Source: CAVSXS01 sp963767715 (lineage in GTDB: Bacteria; Chloroflexota; Ktedonobacteria; Ktedonobacterales; Ktedonobacteraceae). Taken from it: a DNA stretch of 64,000 bases. The stretch covers positions 62,001 to 126,000 of the forward strand of contig CAVYFA010000017.1 in the NCBI GenBank assembly GCA_963767715.1. The letters are read 5' to 3'. Below the pieces are notes generated by a model, which had not been told where the DNA came from, ran no database searches, and saw only the letters and a list, made by a program, of their open reading frames with translations. This document shows, one piece after another, positions 18,853 through 26,733 of the stretch (the stretch's first letter is position 1; the number at the start of each line of letters is the position of its first letter). The translations under genes were made by a program, and so were the position numbers.

Positions 18853-19215
18853 TCAAATGCGTTCCAGATCCGCAACTGTTCTCTCGTTAGAGACGTTGCC
18901 GGTGTTCAGCGTCGTTTTCGGCTCGAGCAGCAGCACGTGCGCTTCCTCATCCGCGACGGGGCAGTGCTCGACGCCTCTCGGGATGATGACGAATTCGCCC
19001 TCGTCCAATGCAATATCCTGGTCGCGCAGCTTGATCGTTAACTTACCTTTCACCACGAGGAACAGCTCATCTTCGTTTTCGTGGTGGTGCCAGACGAACT
19101 CGCCCCTGACTTTCACCAGCTTGATGTACGAGTCGTTGATTTCGCCCACGATCTTCGGACTCCAGTAGTCGGAGAAGCGGCTGAATTTGTCGGTGAAGTT
19201 GACTTTCTCGATCAT
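18853..19215 (-). CDS. small cupin-domain protein
   Basis: A 120-residue single-domain cupin. The metal-site motif is visible as WHHHENEDELFLVVKG (motif 1, His/His/Glu) and IPRGVEHCPVADEEA (motif 2, His), so a metal-dependent sugar, dioxygenase or binding function is possible but cannot be narrowed. The ATG at 19215 has AAGAAGG upstream; the frame is open further upstream to 19443, but that extension reads antisense through a decarboxylase remnant and has no family similarity. The convergent array remnant ends about 90 bases from its 3' end. Confidence 0.85.
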   Translation of the reverse strand: MIEKVNFTDKFSRFSDYWSPKIVGEINDSYIKLVKVRGEFVWHHHENEDELFLVVKGKLTIKLRDQDIALDEGEFVIIPRGVEHCPVADEEAHVLLLEPKTTLNTGNVSNERTVADLERI

Positions 19216-19277
19216 GATGGCCTTCTTTCTTTGTGTCAGTACTAACCTCATCTCGTATATTATATGCGACCAAGTCC

Positions 19278-19436
19278 TTAGCGCTGCCGCCAGTCCATCT
19301 TGCGCGCCGCAAGCCCGAACAGCTTGAGCGACATCCAGAGCTTGAGCGCCCGGAAGCCGCGCGTTAATTGTAAGCCATAGTCGCGCATTTCTTCGGCAGA
19401 AAGCTCCAGTCGCGCATCGGGTTTGTACTGGTTCAT
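19278..19436 (-). pseudogene. PLP-dependent decarboxylase remnant, N and C ends fused
   Basis: A 52-codon frame whose first part (PDARLELSAEEMRDYG) looks like the N terminus of aromatic-amino-acid-type PLP decarboxylases. Its second part (TRGFRALKLWMSLKLFGL) matches their conserved C-terminal RRFRALKLWM helix. Everything between, including the PLP-lysine region, is missing; the intact enzyme is about 450-500 residues. It reads as the product of one large internal deletion. Its ATG overlaps the stop of the upstream GNAT remnant. Not expected to be functional. Confidence 0.6.
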
Positions 19437-19872
19437 CCTTCACTTCCTAAAATGGGCGCGAAGGTGCTTGTCTCTTTCTCCATAACATACCGCATAATTG
19501 GCCGCTTCTCGGACCTCCTGGCTACCTCGACAAAGCCCACTTCCTGGAAGACCGAAAGAATCCCTGTAAAGCTGGAAACAGGCGGCAAATCATCGCGCTT
19601 TGGGTCGATGGGGTAGCCCTCGATAATTTGCGCGCCATGCTCTCCGGCGTAGTCGATGGCTGCTCGAAGCAACTCCGTCATCAAGCCTTTGTGCCGGTAA
19701 GGTCTTGCCGGTTGCCTTCATTACCCTGTTTGCTGAATTCTGAACGTGTCGTGCGCCACCACATGCACCAGCAGCCGCCGTACGCACCGCTCTTGCCGAA
19801 GAGGGTTTCGAGATCGTTCCACCGCTCGGTCGTGAGGGGGTGAAACTTCATGCCGACTAAAGTTGTACTCAT
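19433..19872 (-). pseudogene. GNAT acetyltransferase with internal deletion
   Basis: Two frames make up the two ends of one GNAT protein. The N-terminal frame (19872-19681) has FHPLTTERWNDLETLFG and GGCWCMWWRTTRSEF, and the C-terminal frame (19684-19433) has LLRAAIDYAGEHGAQIIEGYP and GFVEVARRSEKRPIMRY. Read one base over, the second frame starts earlier as RPYRHKGLMTELL, so the acetyl-CoA-binding Q/R-x-x-G-x-G/A turn is present. About 50-60 residues of the core between GNRQDL and RPYRHKG are absent and the frame shifts at the join. This is a genuine deletion, not a single-base error. RBS and start at 19872 look normal. Confidence 0.7.
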
Positions 19873-19934
19873 ATGAAATCGTCCTACGGTTGTTTATGGA
19901 GATTGACTAATAAATGCGAACACGGGAGCACGAA

Positions 19935-19995
19935 GGACACCCGCAAGGGGCCACCCGTCCACTCCGCCCCACCCCTGTCCCTACAAAGAACGGAT
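19935..19995. repeat. dispersed repeat, ACACCCGCAAGGGGCC family
   Basis: GGACACCCGCAAGGGGCC followed by a C-rich stretch and CCCCTGTCCCTACAAAGAACGG. The same architecture occurs at 24770-24830, 33007-33058 and 43617-43677. It lies in the gap between the GNAT and DJ-1 remnants and encodes nothing. Confidence 0.65.
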
Positions 19996-20044
19996 TTCTG
20001 AGATCTGCTGTCCAGAGTATTTCGTTCATCACCATAATCGGGCC

Positions 20045-20362
20045 CTACTCTTGTTGGGCGATCCAGTCAAGCAGCGCCTGGTTGTGCAGTTCGCGGCGCG
20101 TGCCCTGTCCACCTGGAATCACCAGGATGTCGAGGGACGGATGATCCGAGATGGTGTAGTGTGGCTGCACCAGCAATCCAGCGCGACAGATGATGATCTT
20201 GTGTTCCTGGGCGATGGTTACAACGTTGAACAGCCTGGATTCATCGTCGTTTTTTCCAGCAGGGCGGACCACAGAGAAGACCTCGAGTGGGCCGCAGAAG
20301 TCAAGCACCTCGACATCATCGAAAATAAGGATGCCGACGGTGCGTGGTGGGTTATGGTCCAT
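20045..20362 (-). pseudogene. DJ-1/PfpI-family protein, C-terminally truncated at a repeat
   Basis: A 105-residue N-terminal half of a DJ-1/PfpI class I glutamine-amidotransferase-like protein (VGILIFDDVEVLDFCGPLEV, then LDILVIPGGQGTRREL). The family is about 190-220 residues and carries its nucleophilic Cys just after this point, in a C-x-G motif that is missing. The frame stops at IAQQE. That end coincides with a 21-base sequence (20039-20059) that recurs identically at 22084-22104, so a repeat appears to mark the truncation. The start at 20362 has AAAAGGAGC upstream. Probably inactive. Confidence 0.7.
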
Positions 20363-20373
20363 AATGCTCCTTT

Positions 20374-21654
20374 TTATGAGTTGTAGAATCTCTCCAGAGC
20401 GTTGCCTTTGCCAAAGAAGCCGGGGCACTCCGCACCGCGATACCAGAACGAGGTTTGGAGTTTGTATTGGGGATCATCCAGCAGACTCCTGGCCTTGTCT
20501 TGCAACTGCGTCATAATCCCAACCAACGATGTGGGACTATTGTACCATACTTCGTGGCGGTTGCCGTTCGCGTCGTTCCAGGCGATCTCCGGGGTGGTCG
20601 GGTCGGTAGCGACATCCGCGAGCAGCGGCTCCGTCGCGCGCTGCTGTAGCACCTGCTGGCAGGTCTCGTCGTTGATATGCTGCCAACTGCCGCCGGGGCT
20701 CTGCAGCCATTCACGGCCATAGAGCGGAAACTCGAAAATCGTCTTGCTGAGCGCCTGGGGGATGGTCTGCCACAGGTAATCCAGCGCTTTATCCACCCAG
20801 GCGCTGGAGGTAATCGGCCCCGGTTGATTCAACTCGTTGTCGTAGTCCAGCACCATATCGATCAAGAAATCCATGCCGCCGAGCAGCTTCCAGTTCTGGA
20901 ATCCATCGACGCCGTGAAAAGGGTCGTGGGCCGGATTATCACTTACCTTGGAGAACACGGTCATGCCGCACAGCATGCCTTTCTGGTGCAGCGCTGCCTG
21001 GAGATTCCGCATAAACGTGGCGAACTTCGTTGCGATGCGCGGGTAATCGACCTGCACCAGCTCGAAATCGATGATGACGCCTCGATAGCCTCCGTCCGCG
21101 GCCCAATTCACGATCATGCAGATAAGAGTGCTTGCCTGCGGCGTGCAGGGAACCTGCGGCTCTGAGGCGGCCCGGTCAATGTACTGCGCCAGGGCGTTGG
21201 TCGACCAGGAGCCGTCGACTCCCACCGTCAGAAGGGTGGGCAAACCCTGGTTCCTGGCCTGCTGGATGAGCGCGTCCTTATCGCAGCTCTGCCATCCCTC
21301 AACCAGGTGCCCATCGCTCGGATAAAGCCAGGCGGCCGAATCATAGGCGATAGCTGCGTTGAGCGAAGTGCTGCTGTACGAGTCCATGGCTTGTCCGCAA
21401 ACAACGTTAAAGACCCAGTCCATCACCGGGTATGACGGGTTCAGCAATCCCTTTGGCAGGTGTTGTTGCTCGATCACAGGCGTCGCGGTTGACTGGGGAG
21501 AGGAACTGGCAGGTATTGATGTAGAAACAGCGGCTTGAGTAGAATCTGGCGCTGCCTGATATGTGACGGAATTTGGCCCTGCCTGGCTGCTACACGCGGA
21601 CAAGAGCAAGAGGAGTATAAGCATAGTGTAGAGAAACATGGAACGATGTTTCAC
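20374..21654 (-). CDS. GH18-like (YaaH-type) lipoprotein
   Basis: A 426-residue exported lipoprotein with a lipobox LSAC (Cys21). The catalytic strand signature is GVIIDFE at about 192-198; Glu198 would be the acid and Asp196 its partner, as in the GH18 DxxDxDxE motif. It is followed by a barrel with MTVFSKV, MDFLIDMVLDYDNE and FEFPLYGREW. The closest functional analogues are spore and cell-wall glycosidases of the YaaH/SleL type, which cleave N-acetylglucosaminyl bonds, so cell-wall or chitin hydrolysis outside the membrane is inferred. The start is GTG at 21654; an ATG five codons later is an alternative. It ends 11 bases before the DJ-1 start, on the same strand. Confidence 0.8.
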   Translation of the reverse strand: MKHRSMFLYTMLILLLLLSACSSQAGPNSVTYQAAPDSTQAAVSTSIPASSSPQSTATPVIEQQHLPKGLLNPSYPVMDWVFNVVCGQAMDSYSSTSLNAAIAYDSAAWLYPSDGHLVEGWQSCDKDALIQQARNQGLPTLLTVGVDGSWSTNALAQYIDRAASEPQVPCTPQASTLICMIVNWAADGGYRGVIIDFELVQVDYPRIATKFATFMRNLQAALHQKGMLCGMTVFSKVSDNPAHDPFHGVDGFQNWKLLGGMDFLIDMVLDYDNELNQPGPITSSAWVDKALDYLWQTIPQALSKTIFEFPLYGREWLQSPGGSWQHINDETCQQVLQQRATEPLLADVATDPTTPEIAWNDANGNRHEVWYNSPTSLVGIMTQLQDKARSLLDDPQYKLQTSFWYRGAECPGFFGKGNALERFYNS

Positions 21655-21816
21655 CGTTGGTCAGTCTTTCCAGATACAGCCGATTGAATATCCAGCATAT
21701 AGGGTATCACACTGAGGCAAGCTAGCGAACAAGCTTACCTTACCCCATCTTGAGGGTGTATGGTTCCCGTCCTGTTACATGTCGATAACTATGAATTGTA
21801 TCAGGTGGGCACCCGT

Positions 21817-21870
21817 GGTATCCAAGGTATCTAAGGTATCCGAGGTATCACTTGTATCCGAGGTATCGGT
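21817..21870. repeat. 9-nt tandem repeats GGTATCCRA
   Basis: Six consecutive 9-base units: GGTATCCAA, GGTATCTAA, GGTATCCGA, GGTATCACT, TGTATCCGA, GGTATCGGT. Units vary at the last three positions, so this is an old or constrained array, not a fresh slippage product. Confidence 0.8.
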
Positions 21871-21962
21871 TGTTTTGCTGTGGAAGTCTGGTTGGGACAT
21901 TTGGGACGGGGCTGTCCAATGGGTGATGCCGTTGGAGCAAGCTGTGGACTGGCCTGAGACGG

Positions 21963-21989
21963 TTGGGACATTTGGGACATTTGGGACAG
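21963..21989. repeat. 9-nt tandem repeats TTGGGACAT
   Basis: Three consecutive units TTGGGACAT, TTGGGACAT, TTGGGACAG, with two further units (TTGGGACAT, TTGGGACGG) at 21892-21909. Same 9-base period as the neighbouring GGTATC array but unrelated sequence. Confidence 0.8.
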
Positions 21990-22004
21990 GGGCAATGTTG
22001 TCAA

Positions 22005-22104
22005 TTATGCAGATTGAAGATTTAATGCGGACAGTGTAACCTCCACCGGACTGGCCGATAAATCGGCGGTGGCCGCGGTAAACCGGGCCCTACTCTTGTT
22101 GGGC
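22005..22104. repeat. dispersed CGATAAATCGGCGGTG element, copy 1
   Basis: It aligns over about 90 bases with 26569-26655: TATGCAGAT, TGCGGACA, a CCACC stretch, CGATAAATCGGCGGTG, CGCG-TAAA-CGG, CCTAC. Its last 21 bases are identical to 20039-20059. Non-coding. Confidence 0.65.
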
Positions 22105-22383
22105 AGCCGTGGGAGCGATACATTAGACCCTACCAATGGCCGGATCAATTGGTTAATAGGCTTGATTTGCCTGGTGGGATGATCGGGATGATGTTAAGGT
22201 GCGAGACGCAGGGGAGACGAGCCTTGTTCCCTGAGCCTAACTTGTTTTCAGTATAGCAGGGGGTGCATAATCAAGTCTCGGCGCATGCTTCGAGTGACAT
22301 GCAGTTCCCTCCTTTATTGTTTTTACGGCTCAGTTTGGGGACTGAGGTCCTAAGTAGGATAGGGAATTTTTCTCACATACCTC

Positions 22384-22412
22384 TTGCAAACCTCATCATC
22401 CCGTGCTATTCT
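22384..22412 (+). promoter_or_regulatory. putative promoter of the DnaQ-GIY-YIG gene
   Basis: TTGCAA (22384-22389), a 17-base spacer and TATTCT (22407-22412) lie 44 bases before the chosen ATG, in an otherwise repeat-filled gap. Each box matches consensus at four of six positions. Confidence 0.45.
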
Positions 22413-22455
22413 TCTGGTACAGATGATCTATACGCGCATATCGGGGAGAGAGCGT

Positions 22456-24507
22456 ATGACACAGGTGGAAGCGAACCAGACCGCGCAGCAAGGGGTATTA
22501 CTGCGCCGCGCCCATGAATTGCTAGAGAGCGTTGGCCAGCCGGTGCCGGAAGAAGTACTCTTGCGGCATTTATTTGGCGTCACCGAAGGTAGTGGCATGG
22601 CTAAAAACCCCATCTGGAATACGCTGCTGCGCAAAGCGTTACAGAGTTCATCTTTATTTGAGCAGACAGACGAGCTGGGAGAGCAGGCGTGGGCGCTCAG
22701 CGCCTGGAGCAGCACACATCGAGCGCTGGACGAGGTCGAGTTTGTGGTTCTCGACACAGAGACCACCGGACTGCGCCCAGGCTCGCATCGCGTCATCGAG
22801 GTGGCGGGCGTGCGTATCAAGGGTGGAGAGGCGTGCGGCTCGTTTTCGACGCTGATCAATCCCGGCACGCGCCTGCCGGCCTTCATCGTGCAGTTCACCG
22901 GCATCACCCAGGAGATGGTCAATACCGCGCCCAAAGCCGCCGAGGTGCTGCCCGATTTCCTAAACTTCATCGAAGGCGCGATTGTTGTCGGGCATAACGT
23001 CGGCTTCGATATTGGCTTCCTGTCCTACGAAGCGCGGCTGCTCGGGCTGGATTTCCCGCTCGATGGGTTGGACACCATCCCACTGGCGCGGCGTTTTCTT
23101 CCTGGCCTACGCCGCTTCAAGCTCGACAGCGTGGCCGGGCATCTCAACATCTCGACTAACAACCGGCACCGCGCCCTGGGAGATGCGAAGGTCACGGCTG
23201 CCGTCTTCGTCAAGCTGCTGAGACTGGCGCAAGAGCAGGGTATCGCGACGCTCGGCCACCTGCGCCGCCGCCTGCAGTTGCCCGTGGCCTGGAACGGCGA
23301 TATCACCCAGGCTGCCACACAGAAGCAGATAGAGCAGTTGCGCGCGGATGGCCGGGTGGCTTCGCAGACCACCAGCGTGCGCCCGACCGGCACGCTCTTC
23401 CTCAACCCGGCCTGGAGACGTGATTTTCCCGACAAGCCCGGCGTCTACCTGATGAAGGATGCCAACGGGCAGGTCATCTACGTGGGCAAGGCCAAGTGCT
23501 TGAAGGATCGCCTGGCCTCGTACTACAGCCAGCCGCTCGGCTACACGCGTAAGATGGATGGCCTGTTGCAGAACGTCAAGGAGATCGAGACGCGCGTGCT
23601 CGGCTCAGAACTGGAGGCCCTGCTGGTCGAATCGCAGCTCATCAAGGAATTGCAGCCGGCCTACAATGTGCAGTTGCGCAACTACGAACTCTACCCTTTC
23701 ATCAAGATCGATGTGCAGCATCCTTTCCCGCGCGTCTTCGCCACGCGCGAGGTGGCCGCCGATGGCGGGCGCTATTTCGGCCCGTTCCGCAGCCGACGCA
23801 TCGTCGATCTGACCATCGAGCTCGTGCAGAAAGTTTTTCCTGTGCGCACCTGCACGAAGGCCTTGCCGCCGCAGGCCAAACCCTCCGATCCCTGCCTGCG
23901 CCTGCACCTTGACCGCTGCCCTGGCCCGTGCCGCGGCGGTGCGAACCCGGATGAGTATAGCAAAACGATAGCGGAGGTGTGCGCCTTCCTGGGGGGCGAG
24001 CGCGAAGACTTGCTGGATCGCCTGCGCCGCCAGATGCTCGAAGCCTCGCAGAACCTCAACTTCGAGCGCGCCGCCTGGCTGCGCGATACCATACGCAGCG
24101 CCGACGAGGTGTTGATTGGACAGCAGCTCATCACCGGCGCAGTTGAGTCCAACAACCTCTTCATCATTTACCCCTCGGCTCGCGAGGGCTGCAACGAACT
24201 ATTTCTTGTCCGGCATGGCCGCCTGGTGCAGCAGCGCTGTATCGCCCACGAACCCGAAACGACCAAAGGGGCGGTCCACGACCTGCTCTCCTATGCGAAA
24301 ACGCTGGGGGAGCCGCCCAGCATCGTCGGCAAAGCCGAGGTCGATCAAATCAACATCATCAGCCGCTGGATTCACCGTCACAGCAGCGACCGCGCCTTCT
24401 TCCCCCTGCAGGCAGCCCTCTCCGATGCCGATGAAGCTCGCAGCCTGGCCCAGCGCATCTGGGTCGAGATCGACGCTATACGCACGCTGCCGGTTGCCGA
24501 TTTGTAG
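22456..24507 (+). CDS. DnaQ-like exonuclease fused to UvrC/Cho-type GIY-YIG nuclease
   Basis: A 683-residue fusion. Residues about 95-260 are a DEDDh 3'-5' exonuclease (VVLDTETTG with Asp100/Glu102, GHNVGFDIGFL, and HRALGDAKVT with the catalytic His/Asp). Residues about 335-420 are a GIY-YIG domain (PGVYLMKD, YVGKAKCLKDRL, late Glu in ELEALLVESQLI). A UVR motif follows (LNFERAAWLRDTIR). The RNase H-like C-terminal half of UvrC is absent, as in Cho. Fusions of this layout are known from actinobacteria and suggest a one-protein incision-plus-trimming repair enzyme. I moved the start to ATG 22456, preceded by GGGGAGAG, because the upstream 24 residues lack similarity. Confidence 0.9.
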   Translation: MTQVEANQTAQQGVLLRRAHELLESVGQPVPEEVLLRHLFGVTEGSGMAKNPIWNTLLRKALQSSSLFEQTDELGEQAWALSAWSSTHRALDEVEFVVLDTETTGLRPGSHRVIEVAGVRIKGGEACGSFSTLINPGTRLPAFIVQFTGITQEMVNTAPKAAEVLPDFLNFIEGAIVVGHNVGFDIGFLSYEARLLGLDFPLDGLDTIPLARRFLPGLRRFKLDSVAGHLNISTNNRHRALGDAKVTAAVFVKLLRLAQEQGIATLGHLRRRLQLPVAWNGDITQAATQKQIEQLRADGRVASQTTSVRPTGTLFLNPAWRRDFPDKPGVYLMKDANGQVIYVGKAKCLKDRLASYYSQPLGYTRKMDGLLQNVKEIETRVLGSELEALLVESQLIKELQPAYNVQLRNYELYPFIKIDVQHPFPRVFATREVAADGGRYFGPFRSRRIVDLTIELVQKVFPVRTCTKALPPQAKPSDPCLRLHLDRCPGPCRGGANPDEYSKTIAEVCAFLGGEREDLLDRLRRQMLEASQNLNFERAAWLRDTIRSADEVLIGQQLITGAVESNNLFIIYPSAREGCNELFLVRHGRLVQQRCIAHEPETTKGAVHDLLSYAKTLGEPPSIVGKAEVDQINIISRWIHRHSSDRAFFPLQAALSDADEARSLAQRIWVEIDAIRTLPVADL

Positions 24508-24562
24508 GAGCGCACTATTGAGTGAGGCTTTTTCTTGCAACATTAGCAGGGCTTACCAGGGC

Positions 24563-24642
24563 GACCGCGAGGGTCGCCCGTACAATATACGATTACCCAT
24601 TTCGTCCGCCTTACGTATATTGTACGGGCGACCCTCGCGGTC
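24563..24642. repeat. perfect 29-bp inverted repeat, 22-base loop
   Basis: The left arm 24563-24591 (from GACCGCGAGGGTCGCCCG to ATATACG) and the right arm 24614-24642 are exact reverse complements. Transcribed from either strand this gives a very stable hairpin. It lacks a T-run, so it is not a canonical intrinsic terminator. The core GACCCTCGCGGTC recurs singly at 57743 and in degenerate form elsewhere. Confidence 0.85.
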
Positions 24643-24689
24643 CTTATACGGGGAGGTTATTCTCGAGGAAGGGCCAGTGAGGCGCAGAG

Positions 24690-24835
24690 GCAGGCAAGGC
24701 ACCCGCAAGGATCCGCGAGCAGGAAGAGGAAGGCATTGGCCAACACGCCCCAGCATGGAGGGCATGAAAGGCACCCGCAAGGGGCCCAGCCTCCCATCCC
24801 AACCGCCCCTGCCTCTACAATGAACGACCCTCCGA
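24690..24835. repeat. dispersed repeat, GGCACCCGCAAGGGGCCC family (two copies)
   Basis: A partial copy (GGCACCCGCAAGGATCC) near 24697 and a full copy at 24770-24830 ending CCCCTGCCTCTACAATGAACG. The full copy matches 43617-43677 over about 60 bases with only a few differences. This and the inverted repeat fill the 372-base gap between the nuclease and exporter genes; there is no gene. Confidence 0.65.
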
Positions 24836-24879
24836 CAAGAAACCTGGCTGGGTAAGGCCTCGCGGTTGCCCTGCCCTCT

Positions 24880-26364
24880 TTATTGTCCGCCGGAGCCGCC
24901 GGGGTTCGTTTGGGGCTGGGGCTGTTGCACAACGGCTGGTGCCCGCTGCCGGAGTTTGTTTTCGCGCACGGCTGAAAAGCCCAGCGCGAGCACGCAGATG
25001 AAGATGGAGGCGAGGAAGGCGTGGCTCATCGCTCCGGTGAATGCGCCGGCGACGCTGGCCTGCAGGTGAACGACCGTGCCGAGGAAGATTTCCGAAACCA
25101 ACACGGGCGGCATGGAGGCGGCCGCGACGGCCAACGCAAGGGCGAAGCTGAAGACCATCCCCACGTTACGGATCGTATTGAGCGTGGCCGAAGCGACTCC
25201 CAGCCGGTTGCGCGGCGCGGCACCCATAGCGGTGCTGGTGTTGGGCGACCAGAAGAGCGCGCCGCCGAGCCCCATCAGGGCCAGGGCGAAGGCCAGCACG
25301 ATATAGGGCGTCGAAGGGGTCAGCAGCACGAGGAAAATCAGCGCAGCAATCTGAATCGCCAGCCCGATAGTGGCAGGGACGGCTCCGCCCACGCGGTCTG
25401 CCCAGCGCCCGCCGATGGGGCCGAATAGCGAGGTCATCACCGGAAGCGGCAGGATCAGCAGTGCGGCGGTCAGGGGAGTGTAGCCGCGCACGCCTTGCAG
25501 GTAGAAGATGAGGATGAAGTTGACGGCGAAGGTCGCCAACGATTGTAGCATAGCCGCCGCGACGGATAGCCCGTATTGCCGGTTGTCGAACAGGTGCAGG
25601 TCGAGCATTGGGTAGGACACGCGCCGCTCGCGAATGACGAAGAGGATGAACGCGACCACTCCGACTCCGAGCAGGGTGAGAATCGAGGGAGAGAGCCAGC
25701 CGGAGCCGATGCCGCTCGTCATGCCGAGCAGCAGGCAGACCAGGCCGATGCAGAACAAAATGGCTCCGAGCAGGTCGAAGCGCTCCCCGCGTGGGTTCGG
25801 CGCGATATCGTGCAGCAGCAGGAAGGCCGCCAGCGTGCCGAAAATGCCGATTGGCAAGTTTACCAGGAAAATCCAGCGCCAGCTCGCGAATGCCAGGATG
25901 AAGCCGCCCAGCACCGGGCCGAGCACGCTGCCCGCGCCCCAGGTGATCGCGTTGATGCCCATGGCCTGGCCGCGCTGCTCCGCCGGAAATACCTCGGTGA
26001 TGATGGCCATCGCGTTCGCCGCCAACATCGCGCCTCCCACACCCTGGATAAGACGCGACCCGATCAGCATGCTGTCGCTCTGAGCCAGCCCACACAATAC
26101 CGAGCCGATCGTAAAGACGATGAAGCCCAGGTTGTACATCTTCACGCGCCCAAACATGTCGGCCATGCGGCCAAAGGAGAGCTGCAGGACGGTATTGACG
26201 ACCAGATAGCCGATAATCACCCAGGTCATGCGCACCAGGTCTGAGTGCAGGTCTGTGAGCATATTCGGCAGTGCCAGGATAACAATGGTAGAGTCGATGG
26301 CGACCATCAGCGATCCGATGGTTGTCACCGAAAGCGCGATCCACTTATACGCGGGTTTTTTCAC
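24880..26364 (-). CDS. MFS multidrug exporter, DHA2 (14-TM) type
   Basis: A 494-residue membrane transporter with about fourteen hydrophobic segments. The N-terminal WIALSVTTIGSLMVAIDSTIV with its TM1 Asp, motif A (GRMADMFGRVKMYN), and motif C (WGAGSVLGPVLGGFI) identify the proton-driven drug:H+ antiporter-2 family (EmrB/QacA). It would export lipophilic compounds or secondary metabolites across the cytoplasmic membrane. The start is GTG at 26364 with a weak ribosome-binding site. No TetR or MarR regulator or EmrA-type adaptor is adjacent, and it is flanked on both sides by repeat-rich gaps. Confidence 0.92.
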   Translation of the reverse strand: MKKPAYKWIALSVTTIGSLMVAIDSTIVILALPNMLTDLHSDLVRMTWVIIGYLVVNTVLQLSFGRMADMFGRVKMYNLGFIVFTIGSVLCGLAQSDSMLIGSRLIQGVGGAMLAANAMAIITEVFPAEQRGQAMGINAITWGAGSVLGPVLGGFILAFASWRWIFLVNLPIGIFGTLAAFLLLHDIAPNPRGERFDLLGAILFCIGLVCLLLGMTSGIGSGWLSPSILTLLGVGVVAFILFVIRERRVSYPMLDLHLFDNRQYGLSVAAAMLQSLATFAVNFILIFYLQGVRGYTPLTAALLILPLPVMTSLFGPIGGRWADRVGGAVPATIGLAIQIAALIFLVLLTPSTPYIVLAFALALMGLGGALFWSPNTSTAMGAAPRNRLGVASATLNTIRNVGMVFSFALALAVAAASMPPVLVSEIFLGTVVHLQASVAGAFTGAMSHAFLASIFICVLALGFSAVRENKLRQRAPAVVQQPQPQTNPGGSGGQ

Positions 26365-26733
26365 GAAGAGTTTCTTTCTAGAGCAGGTTTAATAATAGGC
26401 GCCAGGAAAAAACGAAAGGCATGAGAGACAAAGCCTGATGAGGCTCCATTTCTCATGCTGGGTAGAAATTGTTCTAAGATAAGTATAGTATAACACATAT
26501 TTTCAGGCCATGTACTTTTGGACAGGACACTACCTCTTGCATATCACCCCCATTGGGCAGATAATACGTTAATGCAGATCAACAAATTATTGCGGACATT
26601 ATACCAACCACCCGGGTCGATAAATCGGCGGTGCGCGCGATAAATCGGCGCCTACGGAGGGCCGGATGAATTTGTCAAGTTGCATTAACGGTCAAGGATA
26701 TTTCATTCTGATACACAAGGGAGATTAGTCAAT
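26365..26733. repeat. 369-base gap with CGATAAATCGGC element, copy 2
   Basis: No gene. Positions 26569-26655 carry the second copy of the ~90-base element seen at 22005-22104 (AATGCAGAT, TTGCGGACAT, CGATAAATCGGCGGTG, GCGCGATAAATCGGCGCCTAC), here with the CGATAAATCGGC unit duplicated. The sequence TTGCATTAACG near 26680 echoes ACGTTAATGCAG near 26567 in inverted orientation. AAGGGAG before 26734 is the dcd ribosome-binding site. Confidence 0.6.

Larger units (their letters stand above)
21655..22455. other. 800-base intergenic region with tandem and dispersed repeats
   Basis: No credible gene. It holds the 9-nt tandem arrays at 21817-21870 and 21963-21989, and a ~95-base dispersed element at 22005-22104 (TATGCAGATT, TGCGGACA, CGATAAATCGGCGGTG, CCCTACTCTTGTTGGGC). 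The promoter of the DnaQ-GIY-YIG gene lies at its right end. An open frame of 86 codons (21779-22039) merely follows the tandem repeats. Confidence 0.55.

Noticed and set aside
21779..22039. 86-codon open frame across the 9-nt repeats as a gene
   Set aside because: No ribosome-binding site, composition is dictated by the tandem repeats, and it contains part of a dispersed intergenic repeat.
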